A stretch of DNA of 64,000 nt. It comes from [Ruminococcus] lactaris ATCC 29176. GTDB taxonomy: Bacteria; Bacillota; Clostridia; Lachnospirales; Lachnospiraceae. Within the stretch, counting starts at the first letter, position 1. Every line of letters starts with the position of its first letter. Below the pieces are notes generated by a model. That model searched no databases. It was not told the origin of the DNA and was given only the letters and a program-made list of their open reading frames with translations. The position numbers were made by a program, and so were the translations under genes. The DNA is taken from assembly GCF_025152405.1 (NCBI RefSeq), contig NZ_CP102292.1, positions 2,666,001 through 2,730,000 on the forward strand, in the 5' to 3' direction. Shown here piece after piece: positions 1-8,107 of the stretch.

Positions 1-41
1 TCCTAAGCGAGGGGTCGGAGGTTCAAATCCTCTTGGCGACG
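1..41 (+). tRNA. tRNA-Arg(CCU), 3' part
   Basis: The first base fits tRNA position 33. The next bases read as anticodon CCT (positions 2-4), then an AA, a 5-nt anticodon 3' strand, a 5-nt variable loop, a T-arm GGAGG-TTCAAAT-CCTCT, a 7-nt acceptor strand TGGCGAC and discriminator G. No CCA is encoded. The 5' half lies outside the window. tRNA-Arg genes are frequent integration sites, which fits the island downstream. Confidence 0.85.
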
Positions 42-47
42 GGCTTC

Positions 48-100
48 AAAGCGTTCGAAAATGTTAGCTGGATTAGCTGACAACGAACGCTTTTGTTATT
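48..100 (+). terminator. Terminator of the tRNA transcript
   Basis: A 10-bp inverted repeat AAAGCGTTCG / CGAACGCTTT (48-57 and 84-93) encloses a 26-nt loop and is followed by a T-rich tract. It lies just after the tRNA. Confidence 0.6.
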
Positions 101-337
101 TTCTAATCACGTTCGTGACACAAAATTCCATTCAAAATGATCAATTTCCAGCTAACATTTGGGTTCCGCTCTGTTGTCACCCCTTATTTGGGGATGTAAA
201 TCAGAGAAAAGGCGGGAAAAGAAAAAATCTCTCCCAAACCTGCAAACATAAATTAGCTGAAACAGTATTCAATTCTATCAGCTACAGTAAAAAAGCTTTT
301 GCTTACAAACTGAAGAATGATGTATTGAAAAGAAAAA
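101..337. other. Gene-poor stretch
   Basis: I see no convincing coding region, strong promoter or RNA here. It may be the scar of decayed insertions beside the tRNA. Confidence 0.4.
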
Positions 338-622
338 GTGAAGGATCTGATCAAAGACGTACATGAAAATGGCGTGAAATCAGATTATAAAGAGCCAAAA
401 CTGTATGATGTTGTTCCAAAAGAAGAAATCGCTGAATTTGAAGAGGTCATGCGTGAAATCATAGCTGACATTGTATCAGAAGCCAGTGACGTTGCTTGCT
501 GGGTATATGTGCAGAAATATGTGAAGCATAAGCCCTTGGATGATATGCTACAAGAATGGTCGGAAGCAAGCCAGTTCATCCTTGCTATGGATACCTGGTT
601 TGAAAGACTGATGGCGGATTAA
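338..622 (+). CDS. Hypothetical protein or gene remnant, 94 aa
   Basis: An acidic, mostly helical-looking protein with a GTG start and no clear Shine-Dalgarno sequence. The lack of a ribosome site and the scrap-like surroundings suggest it is the C-terminal part of a larger, lost gene. I do not recognise the family. It could equally be a short intact gene with an unusual start. Confidence 0.35.
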   Translation: MKDLIKDVHENGVKSDYKEPKLYDVVPKEEIAEFEEVMREIIADIVSEASDVACWVYVQKYVKHKPLDDMLQEWSEASQFILAMDTWFERLMAD

Positions 623-652
623 TAGAAGCTGTGATAGAATGAAGAAAACGAT

Positions 653-856
653 TTGTTGTGCAAATCGGTGTTTATAGGAGTAGATGATATAAAGAACACT
701 TATCTGCCAATGGGCTTTAGCAATTTTAAAATAGAGGGCAGAGGGCTTGGAAGTGTCATGATACTTGAATTTCTGCTTTACTATATGACGAAGCCACCGT
801 ATCAGATACATGTCAGAGAGCACATTTATCTCGATAATATGCTGGATTTATTCTGA
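653..856 (+). pseudogene. C-terminal remnant, possibly peptidase U32-like
   Basis: The frame encodes a FKIEGRG motif followed by a hydrophobic LEFLLYYMTKP segment. FKIEGR-like motifs are typical of peptidase U32-family proteins, but the piece is only about 67 residues and begins with a doubtful TTG. No ribosome site is visible. I read it as the tail of a truncated gene. The family assignment is tentative. Confidence 0.3.
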
Positions 857-934
857 AATGTAATCAGATATAACATTGAATTGATTTATTGTAGATCAAC
901 ATATAAACCACAACAGGAAGGATGATTCTCAAAA

Positions 935-1405
935 ATGAATATTAGAAGAGCACAGGAAAAAGACATACCAAGACTTATAGAATTGTTAGAGCAGGTGCTT
1001 CAGATCCATGCCGATATCAGACCGGATATTTTTATCCCAGGAACGACAAAATATACAAATGAAGAGCTTGCAGATATGATAAAGGACGATACAAAGCCGA
1101 TATATGTTGCGGCAGGAGATGATGATATCTGCATGGGATACGCATTCTGTCAGATAAGACAGCAGCCGTTTTCCAACAACATGGTGCCGTTTACATCACT
1201 TTTCATAGATGATCTGTGTGTAGATGCAAAGACCAGAGGACAGCATATCGGAGAGCAGCTTTTTGAACATGTAAAGAGTGAGGCAAAGCGTCTCGGTTGC
1301 TACGAGGTCACCCTCAATGTATGGAGTGGAAACACATCTGCAGAGAAATTTTATGAGAAGATGGGGCTTAAGACAAAGGAACGCCAGATGGAATATATTT
1401 TATAG
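935..1405 (+). CDS. GNAT family N-acetyltransferase
   Basis: A 156-aa protein with the GNAT fold pattern: N-terminal RRAQEKDIPRLIELL, then a central beta strand FIDDLCVDAKTRGQHIGEQL containing the acetyl-CoA pyrophosphate-binding motif R-G-Q-H-I-G, and a C-terminal NTSAEKFYEKMGL typical of motif B. It would move an acetyl group from acetyl-CoA to an amine; the substrate cannot be told from sequence. The start follows AGGAAGG. The length is normal for the family. It sits 15 nt before a truncated response-regulator reading frame, so the original operon partner has probably been lost. Confidence 0.85.
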   Translation: MNIRRAQEKDIPRLIELLEQVLQIHADIRPDIFIPGTTKYTNEELADMIKDDTKPIYVAAGDDDICMGYAFCQIRQQPFSNNMVPFTSLFIDDLCVDAKTRGQHIGEQLFEHVKSEAKRLGCYEVTLNVWSGNTSAEKFYEKMGLKTKERQMEYIL

Positions 1406-1420
1406 GAGAAAGGCGGAACA

Positions 1421-1624
1421 ATGCCAGATATAATCATAGTAGAGGACAACAAAGAAATAGGTACACTGCTGTGCGATTTCTTGCGAAAAGAAAACTACAG
1501 AGTAAGCCTTGCTGATACAGGGGGAAAAGGCATTATCGATATTCCGGAGAATGATGAAGAGCACGAGTGGCTGGCAAAGCAGAATTTTAAGAACAGCGTC
1601 GATGATGCATATACAGGAGGATAA
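1421..1624 (+). pseudogene. Truncated response-regulator receiver fused to unrelated tail
   Basis: The first ~34 residues (MPDIIIVEDNKEIGTLLCDF and following) are the beta1-alpha1 start of a CheY-like receiver with the acidic E-D pair. The phospho-acceptor Asp region and the DNA-binding domain are absent. The remaining 33 residues match nothing I know. A good ribosome site (AGGAGAAAGG) precedes it. This looks like a deletion junction joining the 5' end of one gene to the 3' end of another. Its last codons supply the ribosome site of the amidase that follows. Confidence 0.55.
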
Positions 1625-1630
1625 TAAACT

Positions 1631-2431
1631 ATGGCAAGAATTGCTTTATTCCAAAATAAAAATAAAGGAAGCGTGAATGAAAATCTGAATGCCGGGATCT
1701 CAGCAATCAAAGAGGCAGCAGAAAATGGTGCTGACCTGATTCTTTTTCCAGAAGTGCAGCTGACAGAGTTCTTCCCGCAATATCCCGGACAGGACGTTTC
1801 CGGATATGCCTGTGAACTTGACGGCGAGATTATACAGGCATTTCAGGCAGCCTGCAGGGAAAATCATATCATGGCAGTTCCAAATGTTTATCTGCGTGAA
1901 GGCGGGCACGATTATGATGCCAGTATTCTGATTGGGCGTGACGGCGAGATCATTGGTATTCAGAAGATGGTACATGTCGCACAGGCGGAGCATTTCTACG
2001 AGCAGGATTACTACACGCCATCCAATGACGGATTCCATGTGTTCGATACGGACATAGGCAGGATAGGAATCGTGGTTTGCTTTGATCGGCATTATCCGGA
2101 GAGTATCAGGACAGAAGCACTGATGGGTGCCGACCTAATCCTTGTGCCGACCGTTAACGAAAAGGCAGAGCCACTCACGATGTTTGAGTGGGAAATCAGG
2201 GTGCAGGCGTTTCAGAATTCTGTAGCCATCGCTATGTGCAACAGGGTAGGCACAGAGGACGACATGCAGTTTGCCGGTGAATCTTTGGTAACCGATGCTT
2301 ATGGGAATCTGATCTGTAAGGCCGGTGACGAAGAAGGGGGGCTCTACGCAGAAGTGGATCTGAAAGAATCGTCCGATTTGCGGAATAAGAAGCCATATAC
2401 CCAGCTGAGACGCACAGAAGACTATCTTTGA
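1631..2431 (+). CDS. Carbon-nitrogen hydrolase (nitrilase superfamily)
   Basis: 266 aa, full length for the superfamily. The catalytic triad is visible: Glu41 in LILFPEVQLTE, Lys112 in IQKMVH and Cys150 in VVCFDRHYPES. These enzymes hydrolyse amide or carbamoyl C-N bonds in the cytoplasm. Overall shape resembles N-carbamoylputrescine amidase and omega-amidase-type members, but no polyamine genes lie nearby, so the substrate stays open. The ATG follows AGGAGG with good spacing. It is a single intact gene between decayed sequences. Confidence 0.85.
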   Translation: MARIALFQNKNKGSVNENLNAGISAIKEAAENGADLILFPEVQLTEFFPQYPGQDVSGYACELDGEIIQAFQAACRENHIMAVPNVYLREGGHDYDASILIGRDGEIIGIQKMVHVAQAEHFYEQDYYTPSNDGFHVFDTDIGRIGIVVCFDRHYPESIRTEALMGADLILVPTVNEKAEPLTMFEWEIRVQAFQNSVAIAMCNRVGTEDDMQFAGESLVTDAYGNLICKAGDEEGGLYAEVDLKESSDLRNKKPYTQLRRTEDYL

Positions 2432-2594
2432 TTGTGCAACACCTGAGAAATAAGGTCGAGTGGATGGGAAATCTCATATTTTCGGACATGTTCCCTCAGA
2501 GCGATGAGTGGAGACGATTGAATAATATGTGCGGTTCCATTATATATGTAGGGACAAGCACATCGACCTGTTTCCGAAAACGTTCGCGGTTGAG

Positions 2595-2607
2595 AAAATC
2601 GGAAGTT
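2595..2607 (-). repeat. Boundary motif copy 1 (AACTTCCGATTTT)
   Basis: Minus-strand copy of the recurring motif near AACTTCCARTTTG. It lies just upstream of the SdpI-like gene, in inverted orientation to copy 2, which lies just after that gene. Confidence 0.4.
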
Positions 2608-2626
2608 GTAGTAAAGGAGGTTTACA

Positions 2627-3004
2627 ATGGGGTTTTGGATTTTTATGTTGATTATGGATTTACTTCTTCCATTTACGATGATTGGTTTTGGAAGATATTT
2701 TATGAAAAAGGCTCCAAAGGAAATAAATTCAGTATTTGGATATCGGACTTCGATGTCTATGAAGAACAAAGACACATGGGAATTTGCTCATAAATATTGT
2801 GGTAAAGTCTGGTATGTCTGTGGAATGGTTATGTTGCCGATAACAGTAATATTCATGCTTTTAGTGATTGGGAAAAATGAAGATTGTGTTGGGAGTATAG
2901 GAGGAATTATCTGTGGTGTTCAACTTATTCCTTTAATTGGGTCTATTCTCCCAACAGAAATAGCTTTAAAAAAGAATTTTGATAAGAATGGAACAAGACG
3001 ATAA
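2627..3004 (+). CDS. SdpI/YhfL-like integral membrane protein
   Basis: 125 aa with three to four hydrophobic segments (about residues 1-22, 58-82, 87-108). The loop GYRTSMSMKNKDTWEFAHKY is the hallmark of the SdpI family, whose founding member gives Bacillus subtilis immunity to the SdpC killing peptide. Here it would act in the membrane, possibly as an immunity protein, but no SdpC-like toxin is adjacent. The ATG follows AAAGGAGG at good spacing. Its stop codon touches a copy of the AACTTCC motif, and another copy precedes the gene, so it sits alone between two motif copies. Confidence 0.75.
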   Translation: MGFWIFMLIMDLLLPFTMIGFGRYFMKKAPKEINSVFGYRTSMSMKNKDTWEFAHKYCGKVWYVCGMVMLPITVIFMLLVIGKNEDCVGSIGGIICGVQLIPLIGSILPTEIALKKNFDKNGTRR

Positions 3005-3015
3005 ATTCCAGTTGA
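3003..3015 (+). repeat. Boundary motif copy 2 (AAATTCCAGTTGA)
   Basis: Begins inside the TAA stop codon of the SdpI-like gene. A longer 13-bp exact match ATAAATTCCAGTT is shared with 12871-12883, on the other side of the mobilizable element, so the pair could also be attachment-site repeats of that element. Confidence 0.45.
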
Positions 3016-3108
3016 TATTTCACATATTTTAGGAAATTTAATAACTGTTATATTTAATTATCAAATTCTTCGCAAACCCTTGAAAATACTAAGTTTGTAG
3101 CAAGTGAG

Positions 3109-3190
3109 CTTTCCCTTACTCTTTCCCTTGTGTTATATTCTCACATTGGTTTTCATGAACCTTAATATGGGAAAAAATAAGGGAAAGAAA
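3109..3190. other. Candidate left-end integrase arm sites
   Basis: Two direct copies of TTTCCCTT (3111-3136), the second ending in CTTTCCCTTGTG, and inverted GGGAAAAAATAAGGGAAAG about 50 nt on. A very similar set, TTTCCCTTATTTCCCTTGTG with AAGGGC and AAGGGAAAC, follows the integrase stop at about 12757-12805. Matching repeats at both ends suggest arm-type binding sites of the integrase. No gene is seen in 3005-3294. Confidence 0.45.
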
Positions 3191-3294
3191 ATTTCATAAC
3201 ACAGTATAACAATAACGACATGGTGAACTGATTGAAATGTTTTCGATATTTAACTCTATAACTGATTATTAAAAGAAAATGGAGATAAGATACG

Positions 3295-3531
3295 ATGAGA
3301 ACAATTTATGCAGAATACAACATAAATCACGATAGTATTGATGTTTACACAAGTGCCGGATATATGCTTCGCATTGATTGCTGGAAAGCTGAAAAAAATC
3401 TAAAAACCACATACGGATCAGAATGTGCGCTTACTTCATTGGCTGTGGATGAGCCTTTGGAATATGCAAGATTATATCTTGAGGGTAATTTACAGATGTG
3501 GGTAGATGCAGAAGACTCACTAGAGTTATAA
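3295..3531 (+). CDS. DUF6061 family protein
   Basis: 78 aa, starting MRTIYAEYNIN and containing GYMLRIDCWKAEK and EYARLYLEGNLQMWVD. I recognise this pattern as DUF6061, small acidic proteins of unknown function seen in mobile elements of gut Firmicutes. A GGAGATAAG ribosome site precedes the ATG. It is the leftmost gene of the mobilizable element and is transcribed towards the bacteriocin operon, ending about 90 nt before the convergent terminator. Confidence 0.65.
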   Translation: MRTIYAEYNINHDSIDVYTSAGYMLRIDCWKAEKNLKTTYGSECALTSLAVDEPLEYARLYLEGNLQMWVDAEDSLEL

Positions 3532-3623
3532 TCCTTATCCATATAAATAATATGCAAATATATATCCCATCAATATAGCGAATATACTGAAATAAAAGTA
3601 TCTTTATAATCAATTTTAACCAA

Positions 3624-3669
3624 AAGAATATGTTCTTAGAGGAGGTGTCTCCCGAAAGAACATATTCTT
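3624..3669 (-). terminator. Terminator of the bacteriocin operon
   Basis: A perfect 14-bp inverted repeat (AAGAATATGTTCTT / AAGAACATATTCTT) with an 18-nt loop, starting 14 nt past the stop codon of the ABC ATPase. A short T tract follows on the minus strand. Confidence 0.65.
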
Positions 3670-3682
3670 CTATTATGGGTAA

Positions 3683-4297
3683 TTATAAATATAGAACATG
3701 CTTTTCTTGTGCTACAATTTCTTCACTATGAGTTACAACAATAACTGTTTTTCCCTGTTCACTTAACTCATGCAATATATTCATAACAATCTCACTATTT
3801 TTTTTGTCTAAGGAACCAGTTGGTTCGTCTGCTAATACAATCGAACATTTCTTTAGCATTAAACGAGCTAACGCAACTCTCTGCTGTTCGCCACCAGATA
3901 ATTGATAGACTTTTTTGTTAATTACTTTCTGTAAACCAACTTTTTCAAGAGCTTCATTTATTGAAATATCCGTTCTACCTGATTTTTTTATTATTTCTAG
4001 ATTTTCTTTTACTGTTTTGTTTTCCAAAAGGGCAAAATTTTGAAATAAAAATCCAACAACTTCTTTGAAATATTTCTGCTTTTTTCCTTTTTTTGCCACA
4101 TCAAAACCATTCACAATAATAGAACCTTTGTCAGGAGTTTCAATACCTCCAATCATATTAAGTAAAGTACTTTTTCCGCATCCACTTTCGCCACTAATTA
4201 CCAAAAAACGGCTATCTGGAATTTCCAAATGAAAATTTTTGAACAAAATTTTATCATTATATGCTTTGCATAGATTTTCAATTGTTATCATAAGCAA
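3683..4297 (-). CDS. Bacteriocin-type ABC transporter, ATP-binding protein
   Basis: 204 aa, a single nucleotide-binding domain. Walker A GESGCGKST (about residues 38-46), Q-loop FLFQNFALLENKTV, signature LSGGEQQR, Walker B IVLADEPTGSLD and switch His in VVTHSEE are all present. It fits the lactococcin-972-associated ABC ATPase group. It should pair with the membrane protein encoded just upstream, whose last codons overlap its start by 10 nt (translational coupling; ATG at 4291 is an alternative start). Last gene of the operon that begins with the bacteriocin precursor. Confidence 0.85.
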   Translation of the reverse strand: MLMITIENLCKAYNDKILFKNFHLEIPDSRFLVISGESGCGKSTLLNMIGGIETPDKGSIIVNGFDVAKKGKKQKYFKEVVGFLFQNFALLENKTVKENLEIIKKSGRTDISINEALEKVGLQKVINKKVYQLSGGEQQRVALARLMLKKCSIVLADEPTGSLDKKNSEIVMNILHELSEQGKTVIVVTHSEEIVAQEKHVLYL

Positions 4298-6228
4298 CCT
4301 CCTTTTAATGATTTCGGTATGTTTGTTTTTTCAACAATTGTGATATTAAAGAAAATAATTGTAAATTCTATTAGTGCCATAAATGAACTAACAAGAATGC
4401 TAATTCCTACTTCAGTCTGTACCGATAATAAAGAATAGATAAGCATACCTACTAATATCACAAAATTTTCCACTACAATCATTTTAAGAAGTGTTTTGTG
4501 CCGTTCAAATAAACTATATCCAAAGATTTTCATCAAGGAAATTTTCATTGCATTTTCTCGGAACTCTAGTCTACTTACTGTAACAATAATCATAATATTT
4601 AAAAGCAATACAATCGTACAAAGAGAACTTAAAAATCCCACGAGTTTTATTAAAAATGTGTGATTATATAAATACTGTTCATGTACGTTTGTAATTACTA
4701 GCTGATAATTTCCAAGCATATCTTCATACTTTTTGCTGATATTTCTTAGCTGTTTTTCATCACATTGAAATAAAACTGCTCCTGCTTTATAGCTTTCAAG
4801 ATACCCACCATTGACTGCTAAATCTTTGTTTGCCTGATAAATAATTATCGGATTTTTGCTTTTTTCGATACCATTTATTCTACTTGTATCTAAATAGGAA
4901 AAGTATTCTGTTTCGCTATACTCTATGTACTGAATATTTAATTGTTGTAAATTATCATGATTTAAAACATGGCTCAAGGAGTCATAGGCTAATTGCTTGT
5001 TTTTAGCAAAATATCTATTCTTTGGAATGAAAATAATCAAATCAGAAGATTCATTCTCTACTGCATTTATCTGCTTCGTAAAACCTTGTAACATATCTTT
5101 TGCATGATTATTTACATATATCACATCATTTTTATCATTTAAAATATTCAAGCATATTACAGGCTTTAATGTGTTATATTCATTCTTGTATAGTTTATTC
5201 CAAAAAGCTTCTTCTTTTTCAGCATTAAAATCAGTAGTCTTTACGGTAAAATAATTTGCATCATAATATTCTTCTAACAAATGTTCATTTGTAAATAGGT
5301 TATTATGAATACTACTAATATTAGTGGTAATTGTAAAAACAGCGGCTACCCCTGCTATAAATTTTAACGAATAAATTAAAAAATCCACTCCTCTTTTGTG
5401 TGTTGCATTTGCGAATGCCTTTCTAATATCAAAAAAGCAAAAAGAACAATATGGAATAGTGGAAAGAATAATTCCAATGGAATATAAAATTGTGACGAGT
5501 CTATTCTCATATGCTCCCGATATATAATTTGACAGCAATATTTTTGCAACAATAAATAATGCAATGTCAAAAGTTACATCGAATAAAGCAGCCTTAAATG
5601 CTATGAAACCAGCACTTTCTCCTAAGGAAACTCGTACAACAACCTCTTTTTTTCGCCTAACCACTTCAATTACATTTAGAACAATCATCAATGCAATAAT
5701 CATACCCCATATAATAAAAATCATGTCCTTTTCCGTAGAATTCCAATATTCTGGATAAGTTAAGCTATATTTTTCTGATAATTTCTGATATGCAGAGATA
5801 ATATTGTCCTCATTTCCTATGTATGAGATAAAGTTTTCATAACCCACAGAGGTACTTTGCAATTCTGAGAGATTATGAAATTTTACTTTCGTAATTCCGG
5901 AAACTAAAGCGGTATATTCTGATTCTTCTATGTTTGCAGTATTTTTTAATGTTTGTCTGATTACTTTATCATCGCCATAAATATGAAGTGTTGAAAGGTA
6001 TTTATTATTGATTTCATTGTACTGAGAAAAAATATGTACATCATTCTCCGTTGCAGTTTCTGATACATCTTTCAGAAACTGCGACATATCTTCACTAGCA
6101 ACTTCATAGCGTGATGACGTAAAATATGCTGTAGAAAAGTTCCAAAGCTGATCTTGAAATATTTCAGATTGCATAAGTATTCCAAAAATCAGGAAACAAA
6201 ACAAACATAAGTTTTTAATTGCTTTCAT
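4288..6228 (-). CDS. Bacteriocin-associated integral membrane protein (ABC permease)
   Basis: 646 aa. An N-terminal membrane anchor is followed by an extracytoplasmic domain, then three to four membrane segments (about residues 170-290), a second large outer domain, and a C-terminal membrane block (about 535-640). This is the MacB/FtsX-like layout of the multi-span proteins that accompany lactococcin 972-family bacteriocins (DUF1430-type). With the ATPase it would export the bacteriocin or protect the producer. It starts directly after the 149-aa gene and overlaps the ATPase gene. Which of export or immunity it provides cannot be decided from sequence. Confidence 0.8.
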   Translation of the reverse strand: MKAIKNLCLFCFLIFGILMQSEIFQDQLWNFSTAYFTSSRYEVASEDMSQFLKDVSETATENDVHIFSQYNEINNKYLSTLHIYGDDKVIRQTLKNTANIEESEYTALVSGITKVKFHNLSELQSTSVGYENFISYIGNEDNIISAYQKLSEKYSLTYPEYWNSTEKDMIFIIWGMIIALMIVLNVIEVVRRKKEVVVRVSLGESAGFIAFKAALFDVTFDIALFIVAKILLSNYISGAYENRLVTILYSIGIILSTIPYCSFCFFDIRKAFANATHKRGVDFLIYSLKFIAGVAAVFTITTNISSIHNNLFTNEHLLEEYYDANYFTVKTTDFNAEKEEAFWNKLYKNEYNTLKPVICLNILNDKNDVIYVNNHAKDMLQGFTKQINAVENESSDLIIFIPKNRYFAKNKQLAYDSLSHVLNHDNLQQLNIQYIEYSETEYFSYLDTSRINGIEKSKNPIIIYQANKDLAVNGGYLESYKAGAVLFQCDEKQLRNISKKYEDMLGNYQLVITNVHEQYLYNHTFLIKLVGFLSSLCTIVLLLNIMIIVTVSRLEFRENAMKISLMKIFGYSLFERHKTLLKMIVVENFVILVGMLIYSLLSVQTEVGISILVSSFMALIEFTIIFFNITIVEKTNIPKSLKGGCL

Positions 6229-6678
6229 TTATTTCAACCCCAGATTCCATACTTTATTTGCTTTTTCAAATATCGTAGTCAATATTGTGCTATTTTCATC
6301 AACAATCCATTGATCTTCTTGATCTTCAGCTTTTTTGCTACTTGACAACATAATTTGAGTATTCAAATCCTTATAGTCATTAAATAGCACGCCTTGACTT
6401 ATTCCTTGGTGAAATGGTTTTATCCAAATAATTAGTGCATATCGAACATCTGACTCAGCTATCGCAAGATTTCCATTCCAAAGCAAATAATCAGGGACAG
6501 ACACACTATACTGGAATCCATCTTTATCTGTGTAAATTTTTACTCCAGATTCTTCTATTTCAGGGAAGTCTTTCTGAAATTCGTTATATGGTTTATAACT
6601 CCCGAAGTACCAAAATAAATTATAGCAACAGAACAAAATAACCAAAACAATTCCTATATATTTTATTTTTTTCTTCAT
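6229..6678 (-). CDS. Small membrane-anchored protein of the bacteriocin operon
   Basis: 149 aa: a lysine-rich start MKKKIKYIG, one membrane segment (about residues 6-28) and an outer domain of ~115 residues with no motif I know. Its stop is adjacent to the ATG of the permease, and it lies after the terminator that follows the bacteriocin gene. Position suggests an immunity or processing accessory. Function is unassigned. Confidence 0.6.
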   Translation of the reverse strand: MKKKIKYIGIVLVILFCCYNLFWYFGSYKPYNEFQKDFPEIEESGVKIYTDKDGFQYSVSVPDYLLWNGNLAIAESDVRYALIIWIKPFHQGISQGVLFNDYKDLNTQIMLSSSKKAEDQEDQWIVDENSTILTTIFEKANKVWNLGLK

Positions 6679-6693
6679 TTATATACACTCCAC

Positions 6694-6723
6694 AAAAAAG
6701 AGTGGTTGGAATTCCAACCACTC
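6694..6723 (-). terminator. Intercistronic terminator after the bacteriocin gene
   Basis: A perfect 12-bp inverted repeat with no loop gap (GAGTGGTTGGAA / TTCCAACCACTC), followed on the minus strand by six Ts. It lies 23 nt after the bacteriocin stop and 15 nt before the next start. It should make most transcripts stop after the structural gene, so the peptide is made in excess over exporter and immunity proteins. Confidence 0.75.
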
Positions 6724-6745
6724 AGCCATTATCCCGAACCTTTGT

Positions 6746-7090
6746 TTAGTAGCTATTACCGTAGGTAATACTATTTCCTTTATGAGCAACCTCAATTTTA
6801 GACCAATTACCTTTACCAACATTTGAACCCGAAAAAGAACCATTTCCATTCTTGACATATGCGTAATGATCTTTAGTTGAATGATATGCGTGTGCATAAT
6901 CTTCATTAATAGCAAGAGTATTATAACCATAAGTCAAAACACCTTTTCCGCCATCAGATGTAGTGCTCAATTCCCACTTTTTATCAAATGTCTTATTCCC
7001 GTTTGTAACAGAAAATGCCATTACTGGAATTGATGAAGAAATTAACATTGCACTAATAGCTACCCCTACAATCACTTTCTTTGCTCTCAT
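6746..7090 (-). CDS. Lactococcin 972 family bacteriocin precursor
   Basis: 114 aa with a Sec signal peptide (MRAKKVIVGVAISAM..., cleavage expected after the VMA at residue 25). The mature part has the family pattern of Gly/Ser/Trp/Tyr-rich strands: KKWELSTTSDGGKGVLTYGYN, then YAHAYHSTKDHYAYVKNGNG and SNVGKGNWSKIEVAHKG. Lactococcin 972 itself binds lipid II and blocks septum formation; the same target here is inference. The mature part (~89 residues) is longer than lactococcin 972 (66 residues). AAAGGAGG precedes the ATG. It is followed by accessory and ABC genes as in known clusters. Confidence 0.85.
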   Translation of the reverse strand: MRAKKVIVGVAISAMLISSSIPVMAFSVTNGNKTFDKKWELSTTSDGGKGVLTYGYNTLAINEDYAHAYHSTKDHYAYVKNGNGSFSGSNVGKGNWSKIEVAHKGNSITYGNSY

Positions 7091-7153
7091 AAGTTTTACC
7101 TCCTTTGATCTGCTGTATTTCTATTTATATTTTATCAAATATTTTGTATCTAG

Positions 7154-8107
7154 TCAATCAGTATCTTGACTTATATAGCGTCGAATTGTAAGATATATTC
7201 CTTGTAAAATTAACCAAAAGAACAACAGATTTATTGATAATGCTTTTTTAATTACTTCTCCAAAATAAATGATGACAGCCGCACTTGTCAGTATCATCAG
7301 TAGGGTAATAACATCCCAACAGTTTTTCTTATATAATTCTATAACCTTTATTTCTATCAGTATTGCCAGTATCCCTGTCCCTGCCACACATATTCCAACA
7401 ACCAATATCATCAATAACCAATATATGATTCCGGCTATAATCTCATTTGGAATTTTTGTGCTGATTTGTGCCACAGATTGCCCGGCATCAATCGTCCAAC
7501 CGATAAAAGTTTGTATGAATGATGCTGCATCATGGAAGAATGATTTGCAATCGGAAAGGAACACATCTGACTGTACTGCCTGAAAAAGAGTGGTTGTCAG
7601 CGAATACCATGCAAGAAGGAACAAGGTTGTTTGGAACATTACCGTTTTTGCTTTATATTGTCCTGCAAGTTGCTCTTTTTGTGTTTCGTATCTTGCTTTT
7701 GCATTCTGATAGGCTGTCCGGTCACAGGCTTCGCATTTTTTATAGAGTACCGGCTTTTCTACCGGTATCTCTACGATTTTCTGATGTGTCCGGGCATAAT
7801 CCCGTTGTTGTGTTAAGCATCGTATTTTATCTTGACATTCCTCTATCGTGACGTTTGCGCTTCGCAGCTTCTCTTTCTCGCTCCGCAATGCTCTGTCTGC
7901 CAGCTTCAAGTCGTTCTTTAATGCTTGAATATTCCCGGCTCTGTTCTCTTTGTTTAATTTCTCGTTCAAGGTCAGAGATTCGTTGAGCTGCGTCTTCAGT
8001 TCCACGATAAGCTGGTCTTTCTGTTCCAACTCTTCTTGTATCTCCTCGGTCAAGAGCAGAAGTTCTTCCAACTGTTCGGCGTTCTTTAATTCTCTGGATT
8101 CGTTCAT
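7154..8107 (-). CDS. Coiled-coil membrane protein (DUF6040-like) of the mobilization module
   Basis: 317 aa. Residues ~5-110 form a Glu/Leu/Lys-rich coiled coil, followed by a CEACDRTAY motif and four to five membrane segments from ~residue 155 to the end. I recognise the arrangement from mobilizable elements that carry a MobA/MobL relaxase (DUF6040-like). Its first 281 nt overlap the relaxase gene in another frame. AAAGGA lies 10 nt before the ATG, supporting real translation. It may couple the relaxosome to the membrane; that is a guess. The 3' end lies 64 nt from the bacteriocin start. Confidence 0.65.
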   Translation of the reverse strand: MNESRELKNAEQLEELLLLTEEIQEELEQKDQLIVELKTQLNESLTLNEKLNKENRAGNIQALKNDLKLADRALRSEKEKLRSANVTIEECQDKIRCLTQQRDYARTHQKIVEIPVEKPVLYKKCEACDRTAYQNAKARYETQKEQLAGQYKAKTVMFQTTLFLLAWYSLTTTLFQAVQSDVFLSDCKSFFHDAASFIQTFIGWTIDAGQSVAQISTKIPNEIIAGIIYWLLMILVVGICVAGTGILAILIEIKVIELYKKNCWDVITLLMILTSAAVIIYFGEVIKKALSINLLFFWLILQGIYLTIRRYISQDTD

